64,000 nt of DNA from positions 22,169,374 to 22,233,373 of the forward strand of contig CM045762.1 of assembly GCA_025200525.1 (NCBI GenBank), given 5' to 3'. The stretch comes from Camellia lanceoleosa. Lineage: Eukaryota; Streptophyta; Magnoliopsida; Ericales; Theaceae. Positions 55,801 through 64,000 of the stretch are shown in pieces. How positions within the stretch are numbered: position 1 is the first letter of the stretch; every line of letters starts with the position of its first letter. Below the pieces are notes generated by a model that was not told the DNA's origin, made no database searches, and saw only the letters and a list, made by a program, of their open reading frames with translations. The position numbers and the translations under genes were made by a program.

Positions 55801-56081
55801 TTCGAATTCAAGTTTCTTAAAGAACTAGCTTGCGTAGAGTGAAATTCGTCGCTAACTTCTAATTCGGGAACCCGATTGGAGTCCCGTCTTCTCCCACAAG
55901 TTTTTCGTGCCTAGGTGGTCGTGTGTGCCAAGTTTCGTGCCAATCCGACCCCTTTTGGTGATTTTGGGGCGTTAACACCTCGAATTCAAGTTTTTTAAAG
56001 AAATAGTTTGCCTAGATTGAAATCCATCTCTGACTCCTAATCCGGGAACCCAATTTGAGTCCCGTCTTCTCCCACAACTCT
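52807..56081. repeat. 178-bp satellite-like array with 356-bp dimeric higher-order structure
   Basis: About 18.4 monomers. The anchor GTGCCTAGGCGG recurs at 52,882 (variant), 53,060, 53,238, 53,416, 53,594, 53,772 and so on to 55,907, mostly exactly 178 bp apart. Two monomer types alternate. B: GCCAATCCGACC, GAATTTAAG, CCTAAACCGAAATACGG, AACTCCCAAACCGG. A: GCTAAACCGACCCC, GAATTCAAG, CCTAGAGTGAAATTCG, AACTCCTAATCCGG. B anchors are 355-356 bp apart. The fifth monomer (53,594) and the last one (55,907) are A/B chimeras. No function known; it lies inside the CACTA element between its 3' subterminal repeats and its second gene. Confidence 0.92.
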
Positions 56082-56154
56082 ATTAGCTTAGAATGCAAAG
56101 AATGCAAATATACATTTTAGCTTAGAATGTAAAGTTACATTTTGTACCTGATCT

Positions 56155-58310
56155 TCTGGTGGTGGTGTATATGGATTCTCTTCTTCTGCAGATTCCCTAA
56201 ATGCCCGGTGGCCACTCGATGCATCCGGAGCCTATGATAGTCAATGCATAATGTGTTAATCATATTCGAATTTTATACATAATGTTGTGTGACAATTTAA
56301 CTATCAAACAATTTAATTTATATCGAACCTGTCTGTTAGGATCCATACTTGCCCCCTGTGACACAAAGGCCATCATCTCAGCTCTCAGCTGCTGTAAATG
56401 TGTAGAGAACTCTGCTCTCATCTCCTCCCTCAGCTCCTGCCTCAACTCATCCCTTAGCTCCGCATGAACCTGCTGGGTGATTTGAACAATAGTCGATGGC
56501 TGGGGTGCTGACTGTGATGGCCCTGCACCATCTTTATACACTGCTCTCTGAGGCACAGTTCTCCCGTATATGCGACAATATCCATGATTGTCATGACCTA
56601 TCAACTCATGGAAAATGGCATTCCTAGCCTCCAAAGTCCGACAATCCTCAAGTAGCATAGAGAGTTGGCCATTAAACTCATCCTGTATTGAATAAGAAAT
56701 ACAAGTATATGCCAAATTAAGATGGTTAACACAAAAAATAAAAAATAAACTTTAAATACAATCAAAGGTGTTTGGAAACTACCAAGGTCTGGATAACTTT
56801 TGGGTCATCTGCTCTACGTGTCATAAGCCAAACATTCATCTTATCAGTAGACTCCCCCTTATTGGTCATCTACATTTTTTTTAGAAATATGAAAATTAGA
56901 ATCCAAATAATTTGTAAATATACAATGTTTATTTATATACAAAAATAAAACAGTAAAATATAAACCTCATGCCAGATCTCGAGTGAAAGTATGCATACGT
57001 GGTATGAGCTATCTATGCCGTGAGCTCGCCGATTTTTAATGTTCCTAGTTGCAATTTTCTATAATAGGTTCAACAAATGTAAGTGTATAAATATGATTTG
57101 TATGTTTACATATCATACATATAACTTATTTGTATACCTCAGCATCGAATGCGTAATACTCCACAAGTTCTTCCCATTTGCTGGCACAATGTGCAAAGGA
57201 ACATCATCCTTCAGATTAGGATCTTCACTTATAGGCTTTAAATACTTACACTTAATCTTATTCTTGTGATCCTTCCATATGCTGTTACAGTTTTTCATGC
57301 AGATTGGCTTGTACTCCTCTAGACATATATTCAAATTGTTCTATAAAACACAATTTCAAGGTTTAAATAATAATAACACAATTTTGGAATTTAAATTTTT
57401 GGACAAAAATATACTTTTACCTTCATATCCTTCCAGATAGCATCAAGAATATCATCGAGCAGATGTTCGGTCAAGAAAAGTAAGAGGAACAATGTTACCA
57501 TTTCGCACAATAATGCCAAGTTGAGTAGTTAACTTAGACACGTTATCCCCTATTGGACAGTAATTTTCATCAAATTGTATGTCCAATTTGGTACCGGTAC
57601 CCCACTCCCTAATGCCCTTGGCACATCCTCTACCACGCCTACTCGAGGTTGATGAAGAACTAACATGACCTGTGAGATACAATAAGAATAAACAATATGC
57701 AATGATAATAAACAAATGCAAATTTAAATAATGTTAATACAAATCAATTTCTTATACTGGTGAAATTTGTGAAGAAGTCGAAGGATCTAAAAAATACAAT
57801 GAAAATAAACAAGTTATATGTAATGAGAACAAATAAATATATATTTAAATAATTTTCATACAAATCAAAGCAAATTTATATACCTGCGGATGGCTCATAA
57901 GCCGATAACTCTAGTCAGGATGATAGCTGCTGCGGTGCCACTGATGGTGGACGCACCGATGGTAGGCCTAGAGGCTGAGTAGATGATAGCTGGTGTGGTG
58001 CCACTGATGGGGGTCGATGCGGTGGCACTAATGGCCCCTCTGATGGTGCTTTGTGATGCCTCCTCTAATGGTGGTGCCATCGATGGTGGACGCACCAATG
58101 GTAGGCGTGGTGGTGAGTAGATGATAGGCTGGCGTGGTGCCACTAATGGTGGTCGCGGTGGCACAAAGGGTGCTCGCTGTGATGCCTCCTCTAATGGTGG
58201 CACTAATGGCCCTTCTGATGGTGGTCAATGTGATGCCTTCTCTGATGGTGGTGCCGCTGTTGTCCTCTTACGTACCACATCGGACATCATCTTGTGGGGA
58301 TGATCAGTTT
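56155..58310 (-). pseudogene. CACTA second gene (Transposase_24, Ptta/En/Spm type)
   Basis: Minus-strand exons by similarity. 58,310-57,890: proline-rich N-terminus, starting near MSDVVRKRTTAAPPSEK, with repeated PPLEEASQ and PPRLPLVRPP. 57,680-57,430: SSRRGRGCAKGIREW and DNVSKLTTQLGIIVRNGNIV. 57,345-57,120: SIWKDHKNKIKCKYLKP. 57,040-56,970: IKNRRAHGIDSSYHVCIL. 56,880-56,790: MTNKGESTDKMNVWLMTRRA. 56,715-56,155: LEARNAIFHELIGHD, GYCRIYGRTVP and a helical Glu/Arg stretch ELRDELRQELREEMRAEF. Family role: accessory TnpA-like protein. Frames are readable but splice sites and stops in the Pro-rich exon make an intact product doubtful. Confidence 0.7.
57890..58270. repeat. GATGGTGG-rich minisatellite in the CACTA second gene
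   Basis: Words GATGCCTCCTCTAATGGTGG, GTGGTGCCACT and GATGGTGGACGCACC repeat with irregular spacing and encode the proline-rich PPLEEASQ/PPRPPL segments on the minus strand. Confidence 0.75.
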
Positions 58311-58490
58311 CCTCTTCCTTCCCATAATAATCAAGCAATATAACATTAATTAGAAACATAGATAATGGTTTGCCATCAACTATAATATGACATTAATTGA
58401 ACTAATACAATTACAAAGACAAAGTAAATTAAGAAACTGATGATTAACTACAACCTTGGCCTTAAGTGAATTACTGATGTTGATTAAATA

Positions 58491-59150
58491 TCAACCTATT
58501 TGAACATCAACTGTTTCCCCTTCTGCGGCTTCCCTCACCCAACCAACTTCTTCATCACGAAGCATTATATTTTCTTCCAATTGTTGGCTCATATATGGCT
58601 CAATTTGTGGATCAGTCGAACTCATATCAAATAAACCTCTTTGAGAAATCTTCACCACCACTTGCCAGTCTGGTTGTAACGGGTTTGCAACATACCAAAC
58701 TTGCTCTGCTTGGGATGCCAAGATGAAAGGTTCATTAGTAATTCGATCATCTCGATACAACAAATGATTGAAGTTGACTAACGTGAAATTGAAGACATCT
58801 TGTATCTTCCCGTGAATGTTGTCAATCCAATCACACTTAAACAACACATGCTTCTTCTCATTGGAATATCGAATCTCAACAATATCTGTCAATTGTCCAT
58901 AATAGTACACAGACCCGACACGAGGATTCTTGTCTTTCCGACTAGCATAACTTATGGTATCTGCCTTCAAAGCTACACCACAATTTTGTGTGGCTCGACG
59001 GTCATCCATGGCCTTTACTCGATACCGAAACCCATTCATTATATATCCGTTGAACCTCCTTGCGAGTTATGAGGACCATTTGCCAATATCTGATAATCTC
59101 TTCAGAAAATGTGACATCACTAGTCCTTCGCAAAGTTTGAACCTATTTTA
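58491..59150 (-). pseudogene. TNP2 transposase C-terminal region (DUF4216-like)
   Basis: The minus strand reads MNGFRYRVKAMDDRRATQNC, SYASRKDKNPRVGSVYYYGQ, VLFKCDWIDNIHGKIQDVFN, FILASQAEQVWYVANPLQPD and ends at a stop at 58,491. This is the DUF4216 domain that follows DUF4218 in CACTA transposases (pattern Y-G-x-L-x-DI-E-Y, LFKCDWxD, F-LA-QA-QVFY). The upstream part (59,150-59,040) is frameshifted. The frame from 59,039 is open for 182 codons. Confidence 0.8.
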
Positions 59151-59406
59151 AATAATAAAAATTGTAAAATTTAAAATATAGTTCGACTTAGGTAAATAGA
59201 ATCTGTAGATTTAAATACATACATGGTCCTTGAACCAAATGTGAAAAGTTTCAAAATGTTCACGCCGAAGTTGATGATCGTCAACACGAGGCATTGTGTC
59301 CTTAAGTTCTTCAAGGTGTTTGCTGTGTAAATTGAAATTTTATCAAAAAACAAAATTTGGTTCAAAATTTAATGAAACATAATAAATATTGAGTGAGTGA
59401 CATAAC

Positions 59407-59751
59407 TTACTTTATGAACGGTTGAACCGCGGCTGTATTGAATAAGACATACCGATGAGTTTGTACCCAAGAAGTGTTATCAAGATAAAAGCTTGTGATT
59501 TCACCAACAGCACGACCCAGGTTATCATCACCACTGTAGTTCCTCGTGGGTCGATTAGATTTAGTTTCCACATCATTGAGATATTGTGCACAAAAATTCA
59601 TGCATTCTTCCATAATATATCCTTTAGCAATTGAACCTTCTGGACGAGCTCTATTACGCACATATTGCTTCAATGTAAGAAGATACCTCTCAATTGGATA
59701 CATCCATCGAAACTGAATTGCTCCACCCAATAATGCTTCGTCAACTAGATG
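59407..59751 (-). pseudogene. TNP2 transposase DUF4218 region, downstream half
   Basis: Reads THLVDEALLGGAIQFRWMYP, IERYLLTLKQYVRNRARPEG, SIAKGYIMEECMNFCAQYLN. It is the continuation of the transposase exon at 61,483 and above, separated by a solo LTR insertion. Intact over this stretch. Confidence 0.85.
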
Positions 59752-61477
59752 TGTCACGCCCCAAACTTGCCCCTAAAAGTTCGGGCATGACCTGAGCAGA
59801 AAAGGGACACTTAACCTGATTTCATAGAGGGGCCTAACCGGAAGCTGTAAGAATAAAGGATATAAACCAGAAAATGTGTCATCCATTGAGCTACTAAGTT
59901 ATGCCAGGATCATAAACATTTCATAGGACAAGCACATCAAAGGCAAAAATACATTAGAGGGTTAGTTATTTACATGCATATACAAATCCAATCCCCGAGG
60001 TGGGGTATATAACAAAAATATTAAGTACATAATATCTTAAGCCAATAGCAAAAGTGTAAGCCCTCATCTAACAAACTCCACAAAAGAAGGGTTTCGACCC
60101 CAAGCTTGGCTGTGCCTAGGGCCGAAAAGTATGGCGATCTTGAGTTAAGATTGACCCCTGGTTGGTTACCTCTGAAAGCAGACATAATATGGAGTGAGTC
60201 AAGCTCAGTGAATAATAGTACTTGCATGCATGTAGAACATAATTAATACTGTAATTATGTAATCAGTCCGTTTCTGTATAGCTTTGTTGGACAACCCAAT
60301 CGATTCACAATTTCATAATTTGGCCCTTGGCCTAAAGAGTTCACATATTTACACAGAATCATCGGTTTCATAAACTGACAAGTTATCACATGGGCTTTGG
60401 TCCTTCTTGTTTCACAAGTTCACAATTCATATCACATTGACTTTGGTCCTTCTTGTTTCACAAGTTCACAATTCATATCACATTGACTTTGGTCCTTCTT
60501 GTTTCACAAGTTCACCATTCATAAATTCATATATCACACATCGGCCCTTGGCCTCATAATATCGTCGTTCACAAATGGCCCTTGGCCACATCGTTCCATA
60601 GTTCACAAATGACCCTTGGTCACATAGTTTCTAAAAAGGCTCTAGGCCACATTGGTTCTAAATGGCTCACAGGCCACATTGGTTCTAAATGGCTCTAGGC
60701 CACATTGGTTCTAAATTCACAATTTCACGTCTGATCCAAAAGTCATAAGATTTCACATATGACGTGCATAACTTCACAACCTTTTTGATGTTTCCACAAT
60801 TTCATAATGGTTCACTTACAGCGTATATATATGTCGTACCATCACAAGTTTGACAACGAAGTTCGTAATGTCAAGATATAACATCAATACATAATCACAA
60901 CGTCAATAATAATAAATTGAGTTAAGGTACATTGAGGTACTATCACTCACTGCGTTGTGTTGGCGTGCTAGCTCCTTCTGAAGTGTGCCCTTGAATTAAA
61001 TCTCACAAATCTAACAATTTTGCTTAGCTTCCTTGTTGAATCACGTTTTCCCCCCAATTCTTCCTCTCCTATCCTCACGTTTTCTCTCTTCTTGATGTCA
61101 CACAAGACATAGCTCTAAGTCCAAAAATATCTTCTAAGTTGATATATATATATATAATAGGATAATAAGACAAAATCCAATCGCTTTATCGTGCCGAAAC
61201 TAAAATTTCACAAAAAATCCCATTAGAGCTTAAAAATTATGTAGATTCCAAATATCAAATCCATTTCTGAAAATTAAGCCTCTAAGGCACCCAATTTCAG
61301 ATTCAAATAAGTCAATTGCAACAGATAATGTTTCAAACCAACAGATAGAAATCCATTTTCTCTAAGTTCCGTTTAATTCCATGTAATTTCACCTAGATTG
61401 TCATAATATGCCTTCAAAAACACAGAATAGAGAACTGAAAAGATACCAGATTCATGTACGAGGGTCGGGCTATTACA
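59752..61477 (-). mobile_element. Solo LTR (Ty3/gypsy type) inserted in the transposase gene
   Basis: TGTCACGCCCCAAACTTGC at 59,752 and GTCGGGCTATTACA ending 61,477. AGATG on both sides (59,747-59,751; 61,478-61,482), a perfect 5-bp target duplication. 1,726 bp, no coding domains. GAGTGAGTCAAGCTCAGTGA (60,193) is the complement of the common sense phrase, so the minus strand is sense. Interrupts the DUF4218 exon. Confidence 0.9.
60400..60720. repeat. Tandem repeats in the solo LTR
   Basis: Two sets. A ~51-bp unit with GACTTTGGTCCTTCTTGTTT and CACAAGTTCACAATTCATAT, about 2.5 copies (60,410-60,525). Then ~27-bp units with GGCTCTAGGCCACATTGGTT, several copies (60,540-60,715). Confidence 0.85.
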
Positions 61478-61482
61478 AGATG

Positions 61483-63199
61483 TATAGGCAAGTACTCCAT
61501 TATATCAAAAAAAGTAAGAGGAAATATTTTCTCTAGATGACAAAGTGTTACGGCGATACGATCTTGAATATATTGCAAATTTGTCGCACGATTGACTTTG
61601 GAACACAATTGTCTAAAGAAATTGCTCAATTCAATCAAAGGTTCAATTACATTCTTCGGTAACGATCTTCGAATGGCCAATGAAATTAGTTGTTGCATCA
61701 GAATATGACTATCGTGGCTCTTAAGACCCCCAATACTTCTATCATGTAAGCGCACACGACGCGATATATTAGATGAATACCTGTCGGGAACTCTAACTTC
61801 CTTCAATACTTTGAAGAACAAATATTTCTCATCCTTGGTCATCGTGAATTGTGCCGGTGGTAAATAAGCTTTATTCGACCCTCTTAACTGCAAATGTAGG
61901 GGTTTTCTAATATTCATTTCTTGTAAATCACGCTGAGCATTAACACCATCCTTCGTTTTTCCTGCAACCCCTAATATTGTCCACAACACATTATCATAAA
62001 CATTCTTCTCTATATGCATCACATCGAGGTTGTGTCTAATTAGATTGTGCTCCCAATATGGCAGTTCATAGAAGATACTCTTTTTCTTCCAGCTATGGGT
62101 GCGATGTCCAGCTTTCTCCTTCTCTACTTGTCTCCTATGCCTCTCTTTAAGGTCATCCCTCTTGTATTGGGTTAAAATACCCTCAGATTCTAATTGTAGC
62201 AGCATCTCAGTTCCAGACAACAATTTTGGCTTGAATCTGACTTCCCGACTACCATCAAATGATACTTTATCCTTTCGGAATTTATGGCCACTAGGTAAAA
62301 ATCTGCGATGACCCAAGTATGATTGTTTCCTACTATGCTTCAACCAACACGATGTAGTTTCTCTATTGCAACAAGGACATGCATATTCGCCTTTAGTACT
62401 CCATCCTGACAAGTTTGCATATGCAAGAAAATCACTAATTGTCCACAAGAAAGTCAGATGCATTTGAAACATTTGATTTGTTGATGCATCAAATGTGGAG
62501 ACACCGTCATTCCATAGTTCTTTCAACTCCTCAATCAACGGTTGCATATACACATCAATCTTGTCACGGGTCCTTCGGTAGTCAATAAGCCTGAATAAAA
62601 TTAGAAATGGTTGTTTCATGCACATCCATAGCGGCAAGTTGTATGGAATGAGTACAACAGCCAAGTGCTATGAACTATGTTCATCTGAATGGGTTAAAAC
62701 CATCAGATGCTAAGCCAAGCCTTACACTTCGGCAATCATTACTAAAGTCAATATTCCGACGATCAAAATCTTTCCATGCAAGGGAGTCTGCAGGATGTCT
62801 AAAGACACCGTCATTAGTTCGTTCCTCTGCATGCCATCTCATTAACTTAGCCATCTTGGATGACATAAATAGCCTCTGCAACCTTGGCTTGAAAGGAAAA
62901 TACCTCATTTGTTTTGCAGCTATTTGTTTGCCACTGTTGTGAGGACCATTTGAACCACCATCACCATTTGATTTCCATCTTGAACTGTTGCATATGACAC
63001 ATTTATCAAGATTGGCGTCCTCGTTTCGAAACAACATGCAACTGTTGGGACATGCATCCCATGTCTCATATGTGAAGCCCAAATCTGTTGTGACCTTTTG
63101 AGCTTTATAATATGAGTCCGAAAGTTTCACACCCAACGGGAACGCCTCATTCAATAACTCAAGCAACATGTCAACAGACTTGTCTATCCATTGATTAAG
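61483..63199 (-). pseudogene. TNP2-type CACTA transposase, main body
   Basis: From 63,199 the minus strand reads LNQWIDKSVDMLLELLNEAF, CPNSCMLFRNEDANLDKCVI, WKSNGDGG, RWHAEERTNDGVFRHPADSL and RSVRLGLASDGFNPF. After one or two indels near 62,665-62,690 it continues as VVLIPYNLPLWMCMKQPF, DVYMQPLIEELKELWNDGVS, ACPCCNRETTSCWLKHSRKQ, FYELPYWEHNLIRHNLDVMH and ends FPLTFFDIMEYLPIHL at 61,483, where the solo LTR interrupts it. These are the Transposase_21/TNP2 signatures (LRLGLASDGFNPF, PYNLPPWMCMK, DVMHIEKNVCDN). Catalyses cut-and-paste of CACTA elements in the nucleus. The N-terminus is lost to an LTR at 63,200. Confidence 0.9.
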
Positions 63200-64000
63200 T
63201 GTAGACACCCCATTTTTGATTGCCCTCAAGACTTGGGCACTACTGATGGTTTACTTGTTGGAGAAAGGTGTGCAGAACGCGAGTTCGATTTCTTCGGCAA
63301 GGAGAGAGGCGAATCTCAACTTCACACCCCATTTTGAATCAAATCTATTTTGGATGGTTTTTAGACCTTAAAACCCTCTCTTTCAAAACATTTTTGAAGT
63401 AAAATTCCCACGATGTTCCGACGCTCGCATTTCGGTAAATGATGCGCTTTTCGGTAAACCGAGCAAGGACAAAGTGGAAATGAATGAAAGAGAGATGAAA
63501 TATTTGAAAAATCTTTCAAAACACCTTATTTAGGGGTTTGAAGTTGAAGAGAAGAGGAGAAGAAGGGAGAAAACTAGTTTGGGAGAAGTTCAGGATAAAT
63601 CCGGATGGGAGAAAGACGAGCAGTCATCGCTAAATCAAGCTTATCTACCTATACACTTGGAGTTAAGCTATGAGGCCATAACCATTGGAAATAAGACTTC
63701 CGGGGCTTCATTTTGCACTCAAGAATCTCCCAAAGCCAAGTCCGGGTGGAGGAGATATGATTGGTTGAAGCTGGGCATCATCCCGTTTGGATTGAGTCTG
63801 CGCGGCTTCACCAAAAAGGGCATAACTTTCTGCACGGGAGGAATTTTGATGCAAGGTTTGTGCCATTGGAAAGCTAACCTCCGGGGCTTCAATTTGCATA
63901 CCCACTGGCCATTTTTTGACCTAGGAATCACCTGTCGGCACTCTATTTAGCCGACCGGCACTTTATTTTGGCCGACGACCAATTTTTCTGGCCGGTTTGC
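63200..64000. mobile_element. Start of another LTR, truncated by the window edge
   Basis: Homology to the transposase stops exactly at 63,199/63,200, where TGTAGACACCCCATTTTTG begins, a common plant LTR start. The rest (GGAAATAAGACTTCCGGGGC and CCGGGGCTTCAATTTGCATA repeated modules near 63,690 and 63,875) shows no protein. Right end, and hence orientation and target duplicate (left flank TTAAG), are outside the window. Confidence 0.6.

Larger units (their letters stand above)
51817..64000 (-). mobile_element. CACTA (En/Spm) transposon, right part beyond window
   Basis: Begins CACTACAAAAAATTCG at 51,817 (the CACTA signature) followed by subterminal GCGACGG repeats. On the minus strand it carries a TNP2-type transposase (63,199 to about 58,490, interrupted) and a second gene of Transposase_24 type (58,310-56,155). 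Since genes read toward 51,817, this is the element's 3' end. The 5' end with the second CACTA lies beyond 64,000. It inserted in a GAA microsatellite; the 3-bp target duplicate cannot be checked. It hosts a solo LTR and, from 63,200, part of another LTR. Confidence 0.9.

Noticed and set aside
52807..56081. CRISPR-like array
   Set aside because: Units are contiguous 178-bp tandem repeats with no unique spacers, in a plant transposon.
58121..58343. Plus-strand Gly-rich frames
   Set aside because: Opposite-strand reading of the proline-rich minisatellite in the CACTA second gene.
62681..63229. Methionine start of the transposase near 63,229
   Set aside because: The first ten residues come from the abutting LTR; transposase similarity begins at LNQWIDKS (63,199).
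1..64000. tRNA, rRNA or snoRNA genes
   Set aside because: I looked for tRNA B-box-like and rRNA-like stretches; only the retroelement primer-binding site resembled tRNA.

Overview
This window is nuclear DNA of a plant, almost certainly a eudicot and probably a woody one. The evidence is the G-type lectin S-receptor-like kinase (S-RLK) remnants with the usual plant seven-exon layout, the Ty1/copia and Ty3/gypsy-type LTR elements, the plant LINE zinc-knuckle tail, a CACTA (En/Spm) transposon with TNP2-type transposase, hAT and Mutator-like MITEs, and a captured fragment of an ICR/RIP (interactor of constitutive active ROPs) gene. I see no intact host gene, no rRNA or tRNA gene and no CRISPR array. 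The species is not identifiable from the sequence alone.

Layout. 1-9.2 kb: S-RLK graveyard. It holds a plus-strand 3' end (1-505), a minus-strand lectin fragment (4.2-4.5 kb), and a minus-strand pseudogene with nearly all exons (5.4-9.2 kb). A LINE tail with target-site duplication (TSD) lies at 2.1-3.0 kb. 9.2-13.4 kb: a cluster of fold-back elements and MITEs. 13.5-20.4 kb: a composite repeat split by a solo LTR that is itself split by a second solo LTR. 20.9-24 kb: small DNA transposons. 24.4-25.5 kb: a Pack-MULE-like element carrying an ICR fragment. 25.5-29.9 kb: a second composite repeat, also split by a solo LTR. 30.7-33.0 kb: another minus-strand S-RLK pseudogene, cut upstream of its P-loop exon by a decayed minus-strand copia element (33.0-35.9 kb). 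36.3-42.8 kb: hAT-like and LINE remnants plus a second copy of the intergenic block seen at 1-3.8 kb.

42.8 to beyond 64 kb is one nested stack. A minus-strand non-autonomous LTR element (LTRs at 42.8-44.1 kb and 51.2 kb onward) was hit by a fold-back MITE with a 9-bp TSD, and by a gag-only copia-like element (44,668-50,339, TSD AACAA). Its right LTR was broken by a large CACTA transposon starting at 51,817. The CACTA element carries subterminal GCGACGG repeats, an 18-monomer satellite array of 178-bp units in 356-bp A/B dimers, a second ORF of Transposase_24 type, and a TNP2-type transposase. That transposase is split by a solo LTR (59,752-61,477, TSD AGATG) and cut at 63,200 by the start of another LTR.

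How it fits together. The S-RLK cluster probably expanded by tandem duplication, as shown by the paired intergenic blocks, then decayed and became a sink for transposons. Every LTR element except the gag-only one is solo, truncated or lacks a coding interior, so deletion by LTR recombination has been active. The most unusual object is the dimeric 178-bp satellite-like array inside the CACTA transposon.
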